Of a stretch of 11,959 nt of DNA, positions 6,066-11,959 are shown piece after piece. The notes below the pieces were generated by a model. That model saw only the letters and a list, made by a program, of their open reading frames with translations. It searched no databases and was not told the origin of the DNA. The first letter of the stretch is position 1. Every line of letters begins with the position of its first letter. A program made the translations under genes and the position numbers. Source of the stretch: Vulcanimicrobiota bacterium (GTDB lineage: Bacteria; Eremiobacterota; Eremiobacteria; Baltobacterales; Baltobacteraceae). The stretch is from positions 1 through 11,959 of the forward strand of contig JASHZC010000180.1 in assembly GCA_030042755.1 (NCBI GenBank), read 5' to 3'.

Positions 6066-7802
6066 CTCCACGCGATAGAAGTCTGCGCCGTCGAGCCACA
6101 CCCGCTGCATCTTGCCCTCGAATGGCGTATCAAAGCGAAGGCGCGCGCCGCCGCTCGTGAAGCTTCCGTCGGGAAGTGGTTTCAAACGTTGCACGCCGTC
6201 GATCGTGAGCACACCTTTGACGACCACGATGCGCATCCCGGCGCTCGTGCCATATACGGAGGTCTCGTAATGTCCCGTTAGGCGATCCCACGCCGCCGGA
6301 TACGTAAACGTCGTCGGCCCGGTGTGACGGTCGTTCACGTACAACGTGCCGCCGTTCGTGAATCCGTCGACCAACTTGGCCGCGTTGCGCTCGAATGCCA
6401 CGTAGTACAGCGTCAAGCGCGGGTCATCAGTCCAAAACAAATCGCGAGCCTGCGCGACGAGACGATATGCGTTGCTGCCGTCGTGCAGCGTGAGTTTGTC
6501 GCCGTCACTGGTGACGTTGACATTCGTTCCGTCGGCTGTCCGGTACGTCCCGGCGTAATCGGCGGTAACGATCGTGGGTGGAGGAATCGGCGGCCCACTG
6601 GGTGGCTGCGGAAGCGGCTGTCCCAAGCTTTGCGCGCGGAGCACCGCCATTGCGTACTTCACGATCGCACAGGGGTGCAACGGCGCTTCGATCAGATTCG
6701 ACATCGCGATGACGCCAAAACCTCGCGTGAGGTTGGCTTGCATGCACGCGGTATATCCGGAAACACCTCCCGTGTGTCCAACCAGATGGTCGCCATCGGT
6801 GTGAAAGATCGCGAGTCCGTAGCCGTATTCGGTGTAGAATTCGGGCCATTCTGCAAGTTCCGGATTTGTCGCCCCGGCAGGCTTGCCATTTGCTAGACGA
6901 TCGGCGGAGGTCATTGCGTCGAACGTTGCCGGCTTGAGAAGCTGCACGCCGTCCGCGGTTTTTCCACCGTTGAGATAAAAACGAATGTAGCGCGCCATGT
7001 CTTCCGGCGTCGAGATAACCGAGCCGGCCGGATCGACGAAGTCGATCGCCGGAACGGGAATCAGCGGCGAATCCGGCGGCGTCGCCACCAGATCGCCATC
7101 GCGAAATTGATACGGCGTCGCGGCGTCCGCGAGCGTACGATTTGTGAACGCCGGCGAACTGTGCGTCATTCCGATCGCGTCGAAGACGTGTTGTTGTACG
7201 GCATCCTGCCAGCTTTGACGCCCGACACGAGCGACGATTGCTCCGGCAGTCGCGTAGCCGTCGTTGGAATACGACCACGACGTACCCGGTGGAAAGAGCG
7301 TATGCGCGTCGCGTAGTGCGGCCATGGCGTATCCGTACGGAGCGAACGAGTAGTCATCCGGAACGCCGCCGGTATGCGAGAGCAGCTCGTGCACGAGCAC
7401 CGGGCCACCGGTACTTTGGATCGACCACGATGGAAGATATTGCTGCACGCGCGCGTTCAGGTCGACCAATCCCCGATCGTGCAGTTGCAGAAGCGCGAGC
7501 GACGTCATCGATTTCGAAATGGATCCGATTGGGAAACGGGTCTCGGCGGTCACCGGCGACTTGCTCGCAAGGTCGGCGAAGCCGGCCGTGATGATTGCAA
7601 GCGTATGCGTGCGATCGGTTATTGCAACCGACATTCCCGGCGCGCCCTGTTCGCGGAGCGCTTCGGGCGCATAGGCACGTATCGCGGCCAACGCGTCGTC
7701 CATCGTCGGCCCATGAGTTTGCGCCGACACGGGAGCAAGCTGCGCGGCGAGCGCAGCGATCAGGAGTAAGCCGCAGTACCTAAAAGAGCGAGAGTTGGGC
7801 AT
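6057..7802 (-). CDS. Secreted serine hydrolase, class C beta-lactamase/esterase fold
   Basis: A 581-residue penicillin-binding-protein-like hydrolase (beta-lactamase family PF00144, peptidase S12 type). The N-terminus is a signal peptide: basic MPNSRSFR, a hydrophobic core GLLLIAALAA, and a likely cut after PVSA (27), so it acts outside the cytoplasmic membrane. Active-site motifs are SISK (S94 nucleophile, K97), YSN (178-180) and HTG (343-345). After a proline-rich linker around 400-410, a beta-rich C-terminal domain of about 170 residues follows; such domains occur in many family esterases and D-aminopeptidases. The substrate is not determinable from sequence. The start ATG 7802 is chosen over an ATG 57 bases upstream because the signal peptide begins there and GGAGG stands 3 bases before it. 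The gene starts inside the 3' end of the exonuclease gene (23-base overlap), so they share a transcript. Confidence 0.9.
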   Translation of the reverse strand: MPNSRSFRYCGLLLIAALAAQLAPVSAQTHGPTMDDALAAIRAYAPEALREQGAPGMSVAITDRTHTLAIITAGFADLASKSPVTAETRFPIGSISKSMTSLALLQLHDRGLVDLNARVQQYLPSWSIQSTGGPVLVHELLSHTGGVPDDYSFAPYGYAMAALRDAHTLFPPGTSWSYSNDGYATAGAIVARVGRQSWQDAVQQHVFDAIGMTHSSPAFTNRTLADAATPYQFRDGDLVATPPDSPLIPVPAIDFVDPAGSVISTPEDMARYIRFYLNGGKTADGVQLLKPATFDAMTSADRLANGKPAGATNPELAEWPEFYTEYGYGLAIFHTDGDHLVGHTGGVSGYTACMQANLTRGFGVIAMSNLIEAPLHPCAIVKYAMAVLRAQSLGQPLPQPPSGPPIPPPTIVTADYAGTYRTADGTNVNVTSDGDKLTLHDGSNAYRLVAQARDLFWTDDPRLTLYYVAFERNAAKLVDGFTNGGTLYVNDRHTGPTTFTYPAAWDRLTGHYETSVYGTSAGMRIVVVKGVLTIDGVQRLKPLPDGSFTSGGARLRFDTPFEGKMQRVWLDGADFYRVELP

Positions 7803-8775
7803 GTTCCTCCAAAAACTCGGCATCGATGCCGAGCGCGCGCAGGCGGTAAACGAAGTCACGACAGCCGTGATTCAAAAGGACCTTGCGCGGCTGCGCGCGT
7901 TCGACGTAGTGCAGCAATGCTGGATAATCGGCATGGTCCGAGAGCGCGAAGCCGCGCTCCGTCCCGTATCGGAAAAGCGCACCGCGATCGAGCGACCAGC
8001 CGGTCAACACCGCCGTCCGCACGGGCTTGTTGCGCAATGCCTTCGGCAACGCCTTCCCTCCGGGCGGCCAAATCAGGACGGTGCGTGGATTGAACGTCTC
8101 TGCATCGTATCGTGCATATGGCGGGAGCTCGATGCCGCATTCGGCATATACGCGCGTCACCGTTTCGACGGCTGCGTGGACCGTGAGCGGTAGACCGGCT
8201 CGGCCCAGAATCGCCATCGCCTCTTGCGCCTTCCCGAGCGAGTAAGCGAAGAAAACCGGAACGGCGTCGTCTTCCAACGCGCTCCGCGCGAAGTCGATCA
8301 TCTGGCCAGCGACTTCGTCGTGCGGTGGAAAGACGTACTGCGGACGGCCGTAGGTGCACTCCATCAACACGACGTCGCATTGCATGACTTCGGGTTGCTC
8401 GGCCGTCAGCGATTCTCGCAACTTGAAATCCCCGGTGTAGACGAATCGTCCCGCCTCGCCTTCGATGAGCAGCTGCGCGCTGCCGAGGACGTGTCCCGCA
8501 GGAAAGAGCGTGAGCCGGTGCTCGCGCTCGTCCCACGTCTCGTTGAAGTCGTGTTCCTCAAACTCTACCGGAAAATCTACCGGCGCTTGCGGCTCCCTCC
8601 GCGCAAAGCGAGCGCGGCAGATGCGCGCAGTATTCGGCGTGGCGACGATCGTGCGGTGCTCCCGCGCATGGTCGCTGTGCGCGTGCGAGACATAGCAACG
8701 CTGCTGGGAGCGCATGCTGTCGATCCAAAGGTCGAGCGCCTCGACGTAGAGCGATTTCCGGGAAAGCGAGAACAC
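7780..8775 (-). CDS. Metallo-beta-lactamase exonuclease, DNA-ligase-associated type
   Basis: This 331-residue protein belongs to the metallo-beta-lactamase superfamily of nucleic-acid nucleases and most resembles the ligase-associated exonuclease group (TIGR04122 by recollection). Metal-binding motifs are HAHSDH (31-36), [10 protein letters not shown] with H95, and YTGDF with D116. Downstream are ALSDHAD (277-283) and LLNHGCRD (300-307), matching the C-terminal metal and phosphate positions of the group. Such enzymes work with an ATP-dependent ligase, an Lhr-core helicase and a phosphoesterase in a bacterial DNA-repair cluster. The only in-frame canonical start is GTG 8775, because a TGA closes the frame at 8806-8808. 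No Shine-Dalgarno precedes it. A LexA-type palindrome lies 4 bases upstream, so SOS induction is likely. The serine hydrolase gene overlaps its 3' end and is expected to be co-expressed. The ATP-dependent ligase gene is 4.1 kb away on the same strand. Confidence 0.88.
   Translation of the reverse strand: MFSLSRKSLYVEALDLWIDSMRSQQRCYVSHAHSDHAREHRTIVATPNTARICRARFARREPQAPVDFPVEFEEHDFNETWDEREHRLTLFPAGHVLGSAQLLIEGEAGRFVYTGDFKLRESLTAEQPEVMQCDVVLMECTYGRPQYVFPPHDEVAGQMIDFARSALEDDAVPVFFAYSLGKAQEAMAILGRAGLPLTVHAAVETVTRVYAECGIELPPYARYDAETFNPRTVLIWPPGGKALPKALRNKPVRTAVLTGWSLDRGALFRYGTERGFALSDHADYPALLHYVERAQPRKVLLNHGCRDFVYRLRALGIDAEFLEEHAQLSLF
7806..7810 (-). promoter_or_regulatory. Shine-Dalgarno for the serine hydrolase, inside the exonuclease gene
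   Basis: Minus-strand GGAGG followed by AAC and ATG (7802). It is the strongest ribosome site in the window although its spacing is short. It lies within the last ten codons of the exonuclease gene and fixes the hydrolase start. Confidence 0.65.
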
Positions 8776-8779
8776 TCGT

Positions 8780-8793
8780 CGAACATTCGTTCG
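8780..8793 (-). promoter_or_regulatory. Candidate LexA (SOS) box upstream of the exonuclease
   Basis: CGAAC-ATTC-GTTCG is a perfect 5+4+5 palindrome identical in its half sites to the SOS box of Bacillus and actinobacteria (CGAAC-N4-GTTCG). It is the only such site I found in the window. It ends 4 bases before the exonuclease start codon, a position where bound LexA would block transcription or initiation. It is also 64 bases upstream of the cysK start, so an effect on cysK is possible but less expected. Confidence 0.65.
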
Positions 8794-8845
8794 GGCTTTC
8801 GAAAATCACTTCGCCTCCGCAAACACTTGCTTCGTCCGCGTGGTT

Positions 8846-8853
8846 GGAAGGGA
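8846..8853 (+). promoter_or_regulatory. Shine-Dalgarno for cysK
   Basis: GGAAGGGA lies 4 bases before ATG 8858. It supports this start over the in-frame GTG at 8840, which would add six residues not seen at the N-terminus of cysteine synthases. Confidence 0.6.
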
Positions 8854-8857
8854 AACT

Positions 8858-9823
8858 ATGGCACGTATCTATGAAAATTTAGCCGACACGTTCGGCAATA
8901 CGCCGCTCGTCAAGATCCCGCGCCTGAACAAGGGTCTCGGCGGAACGGTGCTCGTGAAAATGGAGTCGTTCAACCCGGCCGGCTCGGTAAAGGACCGCAT
9001 TGGTGTCTCGATGATCGAGGCAGCCGAGCGCGATGGTCGCCTGCTGCCTGGGATGAAGATCCTCGAGCCCACCAGCGGTAATACCGGCATCGCGCTGGCG
9101 TTCGTTGCCGCCGCAAAAGGATATCAGTGCATCCTGGTCATGCCCGACACGATGACCATCGAGCGTCGCAATCTGCTGAAGGCGTACGGCGCCCAAGTGA
9201 TTCTCACTCCCGGCGCCGAGGGCATGAAAGGCGCGATTGCAAAGGCACTCGAGATCTATCAGTCGGCGCCGAACAACTATTTCGTACCGCAGCAGTTCGA
9301 AAATCCGGCTAATCCCGACGTGCATCGCCGTACCACGGCCGAGGAGATTTGGCGCGACACCGACGGTGGCGTCGACATCTTTCTTGCGATGGTTGGAACG
9401 GGCGGGACGATCACGGGTGTCGGTGAGGTGCTCAAGGCGCGCAAGCCCGGCGTAAAGATCATTGCAGGAGAACCCGATGCATCGCCCGTGCTCTCGGGCG
9501 GGAGCGCGGGACCACACAAAATCCAAGGCACCGGCACGGGCTTCGTGCCGAAGGTTCTCGACACGAAGATCTACGATGAAATCATCCGCGTGACGGACGC
9601 TGACGCAATTGCTATGGCGCGGCGCGCCGCTCGCGAAGAGGGAATGCTCGTCGGTATTTCGTCCGGCGCGAACATCTGGGCGGCGTTACAGGTTGCGGCG
9701 CGCCCTGAATCTGCCGGCAAAACGATCGTCACGATCGCATGCGACACCGGCGAGCGTTACCTGAGCAATCCCGTCTTTTCGGAACAAGAGGCGGTCGTCG
9801 TCGAACCAGCGCTCGTTTCTTGA
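8858..9823 (+). CDS. cysK: Cysteine synthase (O-acetylserine sulfhydrylase)
   Basis: This 321-residue PLP enzyme of fold type II makes L-cysteine from O-acetylserine and sulfide in the cytosol. K45 in NPAGSVKDR forms the Schiff base with PLP. TSGNTG (72-77) binds the substrate carboxylate, GTGGT (180-184) binds the PLP phosphate, and GISSGAN near the C-terminus holds the serine contacting the pyridine nitrogen. PVLSGG followed by GPHKIQG matches the CysK/CysM signature and argues against cystathionine beta-synthase, as does the lack of a CBS domain. Length is normal. The asparaginase gene starts within its stop codon (TGATG) and metH follows, so this is the first gene of an amino-acid operon. 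The 82-base divergent region upstream must contain its promoter, but I see no clear -35/-10 pair and no riboswitch. Confidence 0.94.
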   Translation: MARIYENLADTFGNTPLVKIPRLNKGLGGTVLVKMESFNPAGSVKDRIGVSMIEAAERDGRLLPGMKILEPTSGNTGIALAFVAAAKGYQCILVMPDTMTIERRNLLKAYGAQVILTPGAEGMKGAIAKALEIYQSAPNNYFVPQQFENPANPDVHRRTTAEEIWRDTDGGVDIFLAMVGTGGTITGVGEVLKARKPGVKIIAGEPDASPVLSGGSAGPHKIQGTGTGFVPKVLDTKIYDEIIRVTDADAIAMARRAAREEGMLVGISSGANIWAALQVAARPESAGKTIVTIACDTGERYLSNPVFSEQEAVVVEPALVS

Positions 9824-10830
9824 TGATCGTCGAGGTCACGCGCGGCGATCTCGTGGAATCCGTTCATCACGTCGCCGTCTGTGCCGCAAACGCACGGGGC
9901 GACGTGATCCTACGGACCGGCGATGTAGAATCGCCGGTCTTTCTACGTTCGAGTGCCAAACCGTTCATCGCCGCCGCTGCGATCGGAGCGGGCGTGCGCG
10001 AAGCGTTCGATCTTGACATGCGCGAGATCGCGATTATGAGCGCCTCGCACGCCGGCGAACCGTTTCACGTAGAAGCGGTACGTTCGATCTTGAGAAAAAT
10101 CGGACTCGACGAGTCGGCGTTGCAGTGCGGCGCGCATCTGCCGTACAAAGAAAGCGAGGCGCAGGCGATGGTACGCCGTGGTGAAGAACCGACGGCGATT
10201 CACAACAATTGCTCGGGGAAGCACGCAGGCATCCTCGCGCTGTGTAAGCTCCTCGGCGCAGATACGTCGACGTACATGGAGGTAAGCAATCCGGCTCAGC
10301 GTTATATTCTCGCGTTTTGTTCGCGTCTCTCCGACGACGATCCGCAAACGTGGCCGATTGGCATCGACGGCTGCGGTATTCCCGTTTACGCGACGTCGCT
10401 TCGCCGGGCCGCGATGGCCTTTGCGCGGTTCGCCTCGCTCGACGGTTTGGGTGCGCGCGACGCGGCCTCTCTCCTCGTCGTGCGCGATGCTATGGTGTCG
10501 CATCCCGAGTACGTTTCGGGCACGACCGAGTTCGACACGCGCGTGATGATTGCCGGCGGCGGCGCGATTGCATGCAAGTCGGGTGCGGAAGGCGTGCATG
10601 GCCTTTCACTGATTCCGCGCGGCGTTGGGCTGGTCAGCAAGATCCTCGACGGAACCCCGCGTGCCCGCGCTCCGGTGACGATGGCTTGCTTGCGGGCATT
10701 GGGAAGTTCCGCGGCCGATGCGACGGATTTGGGGGCCTTCGTAGCGCCCGTCGTGTATAATCGGGCTGGGCGTGCCGTGGGTAAAATCCACGTGAACGCC
10801 GACTTCGCCGTCGAACAAGCGAGTATATAG
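9823..10830 (+). CDS. L-asparaginase, Rhizobium etli ReAV type (asparaginase II family)
   Basis: This 335-residue protein of the PF06089 family hydrolyses L-asparagine to aspartate and ammonia. The family is unrelated to the E. coli AnsA/AnsB fold and resembles serine beta-lactamases. The ReAV active-site residues align: S43-x-x-K46 in RSSAKP (ReAV S48/K51), C130 and K133 in NNCSGKHAG (C135/K138), D182 and C184 in IDGCGIP (D187/C189), and K252 in CKSGAEG (K263). The second metal-site cysteine and both catalytic lysines are thus intact. ATG 9823 overlaps the cysK stop by one base (TGATG), which implies termination-reinitiation, because no Shine-Dalgarno is visible. The stop is 7 bases before the metH start. 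Its place between cysteine and methionine biosynthesis genes is unusual for a catabolic asparaginase; it could supply aspartate for methionine synthesis. Confidence 0.9.
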   Translation: MIVEVTRGDLVESVHHVAVCAANARGDVILRTGDVESPVFLRSSAKPFIAAAAIGAGVREAFDLDMREIAIMSASHAGEPFHVEAVRSILRKIGLDESALQCGAHLPYKESEAQAMVRRGEEPTAIHNNCSGKHAGILALCKLLGADTSTYMEVSNPAQRYILAFCSRLSDDDPQTWPIGIDGCGIPVYATSLRRAAMAFARFASLDGLGARDAASLLVVRDAMVSHPEYVSGTTEFDTRVMIAGGGAIACKSGAEGVHGLSLIPRGVGLVSKILDGTPRARAPVTMACLRALGSSAADATDLGAFVAPVVYNRAGRAVGKIHVNADFAVEQASI

Positions 10831-10837
10831 ACAACAA

Positions 10838-11959
10838 TTGCGTGACTATCTACGCCTGCTGCAAGAGCGGGTCCTAATTTTCGACGGCGCCATGGGCACA
10901 CAGCTCATGGCGCTGGAGCTATCAGCCGCGGATTTCGGCGGCGAGCGCTATGCCGGTTGCAACGAGGCGCTGGTGCTGACGCGCCCGGACGTCATTCGCG
11001 ACATTCATACGGCGTATCTCCAGGCCGGTGCCGACGTGGTCGAAACCGACTCGTTCACCGCGTCACGTTTGAAGCTCGACGAATACGAACTCGGCGCGAA
11101 GACGGTCGAGATCAATCGCCGCGCGGCGCAGCTCGCGCGCGAGGCGTGCGACGCGATCGAGACGCGCGATCGTCCACGTTTCGTCGCGGGTTCGATGGGC
11201 CCAACGGGCATGTTGATCTCCTCGTCCGACCCGACGCTCTCGAAGATTACGTTCGAGCAGCTCGTTGCGATCTATGGCGAGCAGGCGCGCGCGCTGGTCG
11301 AAGGCGGCGCCGATTTGCTCTTGCTCGAGACGATGCAAGACCTGCTCGAGCTCAAGGCTGCAATTGCGGGAATCGTGCGTGAATTCGATCGTGGCTTGCG
11401 CCGAGTTCCGATCCAGGCTCAGCCCACGCTTATTACCGAAGGACGCATGCTGCTCGGAACCGATATTCGCGCGATCACCGCGACGCTGGATGCGTTGCCG
11501 ATCGACGTTATCGGCCTCAATTGTTCGACGGGACCCGCTCAGATGCGCGACGCGGTGCGCTATCTTGCGGAAAACTCGCGCTGCTTCGTCAGCGTGATCC
11601 CGAACGCGGGCCTGCCGTTGATGGGACCCAAAGGCGAGACGATCTATCCCGAATCTCCCGAAGAACTCGCACGCGAACTCGCCGGTTTCGTTCGCGAATT
11701 CGGCGTAAACGCAGTCGGCGGCTGCTGCGGCTCGACTCCCGCGCACATCACGGCGCTTCGAGAAGCAGTCGAAGCGCTTCCCGCGGCGTCGCAGCCTCGC
11801 TCCACTCGCTTAGCACGTTTACGCTCGTTTCGCGAGGCTGCGATGCCGGACGAAGTGCAATTCGCCGCATCCGCGATGACTGCTACACCTTTAGCGCAGG
11901 AGCCGAGGCCGCTTTTGGTTGGAGAGCGGATCAACAGTCAGGGGTCTCGCAAGATAAAA
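10838..11959 (+). CDS. metH: Methionine synthase, cobalamin-dependent, N-terminal part (3' truncated by window)
   Basis: The frame is open to the right edge (374 residues visible). Residues 1 to about 315 form the homocysteine S-methyltransferase domain (PF02574). LIFDGAMGTQL (13-23) begins the barrel, GSMGPTG (118-124) follows, and the zinc cysteines are C229 in GLNCSTGP and C296/C297 in GGCCGSTP. After a 40-residue linker, GERINSQGSRK (362-372) opens the pterin-binding (methyltetrahydrofolate) domain, which identifies MetH rather than a single-domain homocysteine methyltransferase. The B12-binding and activation domains would lie outside the window. The start is TTG 10838, the only nearby canonical start in frame, giving MRDYLRLLQERV as in other MetH N-termini. 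It lies 7 bases after the asparaginase stop. A TATATA stretch ends 8 bases before TTG and no Shine-Dalgarno is visible. It is the third gene of the cysK operon. Confidence 0.93.
   Translation, partial: MRDYLRLLQERVLIFDGAMGTQLMALELSAADFGGERYAGCNEALVLTRPDVIRDIHTAYLQAGADVVETDSFTASRLKLDEYELGAKTVEINRRAAQLAREACDAIETRDRPRFVAGSMGPTGMLISSSDPTLSKITFEQLVAIYGEQARALVEGGADLLLLETMQDLLELKAAIAGIVREFDRGLRRVPIQAQPTLITEGRMLLGTDIRAITATLDALPIDVIGLNCSTGPAQMRDAVRYLAENSRCFVSVIPNAGLPLMGPKGETIYPESPEELARELAGFVREFGVNAVGGCCGSTPAHITALREAVEALPAASQPRSTRLARLRSFREAAMPDEVQFAASAMTATPLAQEPRPLLVGERINSQGSRKIK

Noticed and set aside
8558..8809. A minus-strand GTG at 8809 preceded by GGAGG, suggesting an alternative start for the exonuclease
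   Set aside because: It is in a different frame from the exonuclease, and the exonuclease frame has a TGA at 8806-8808. The good ribosome site appears coincidental, or at most belongs to a very short leader frame.
8224..8874. A 216-codon plus-strand frame antisense to the exonuclease and running into cysK
   Set aside because: It is antisense to a gene with clear metal-binding motifs, shows no domain pattern of its own and overlaps the cysK start.
10756..10761. TATAAT inside the asparaginase gene as an internal metH promoter
   Set aside because: The best upstream hexamer (TTGGGG) is 21 bases away, too far for a -35 element, and the tight gene spacing already explains metH expression.

Overview
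The window is a gene-dense, GC-rich (about 60% by eye) bacterial chromosome segment. It holds twelve protein-coding genes on both strands, and no gap between genes exceeds about 85 bases. I see no RNA gene, insertion sequence, CRISPR array or phage gene. The organism cannot be fixed from these genes. The non-proteobacterial type of LexA box (CGAAC-N4-GTTCG), the mix of Shine-Dalgarno-led and apparently leaderless starts, and the gene set suggest a Terrabacteria-like lineage such as Eremiobacterota (WPS-2), Chloroflexota or Actinomycetota. That is inference only.

Left region (1-1978, + strand): the 3' part of a diiron oxygenase subunit of the PaaA/BoxB family overlaps by 4 bases a crotonase-family enoyl-CoA hydratase. 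A 75-residue membrane protein gene abuts the hydratase (TAAATG). The first two genes look like part of an aromatic acyl-CoA epoxidation pathway that continues upstream of the window. Facing them on the minus strand is an ATP-dependent DNA ligase (1975-3660).

Middle region (3715-6065, + strand): a DUF389 membrane protein, a stand-alone Lrp/AsnC ligand-binding (RAM) domain protein and a class I nitronate monooxygenase run in one direction with tiny gaps. The monooxygenase has no canonical start codon where its conserved N-terminus begins. It meets a minus-strand pair tail to tail. That pair is a ligase-associated type metallo-beta-lactamase exonuclease (7780-8775) and, downstream and overlapping it by 23 bases, a secreted class C beta-lactamase-like serine hydrolase (6057-7802).

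Right region (8858-11959, + strand): cysteine synthase, a Rhizobium-type (ReAV-like) L-asparaginase and the N-terminal part of cobalamin-dependent methionine synthase form a tight operon. It leaves the window inside metH.

The most notable signal is a perfect CGAAC-ATTC-GTTCG palindrome (8780-8793) four bases upstream of the exonuclease start codon. It matches the Gram-positive/actinobacterial SOS (LexA) box and suggests damage-inducible expression of the exonuclease. The ATP-dependent ligase lies 4.1 kb away, separated from the exonuclease by four unrelated genes and without such a box. A repair module usually found as one cluster appears split here and only partly under SOS control.
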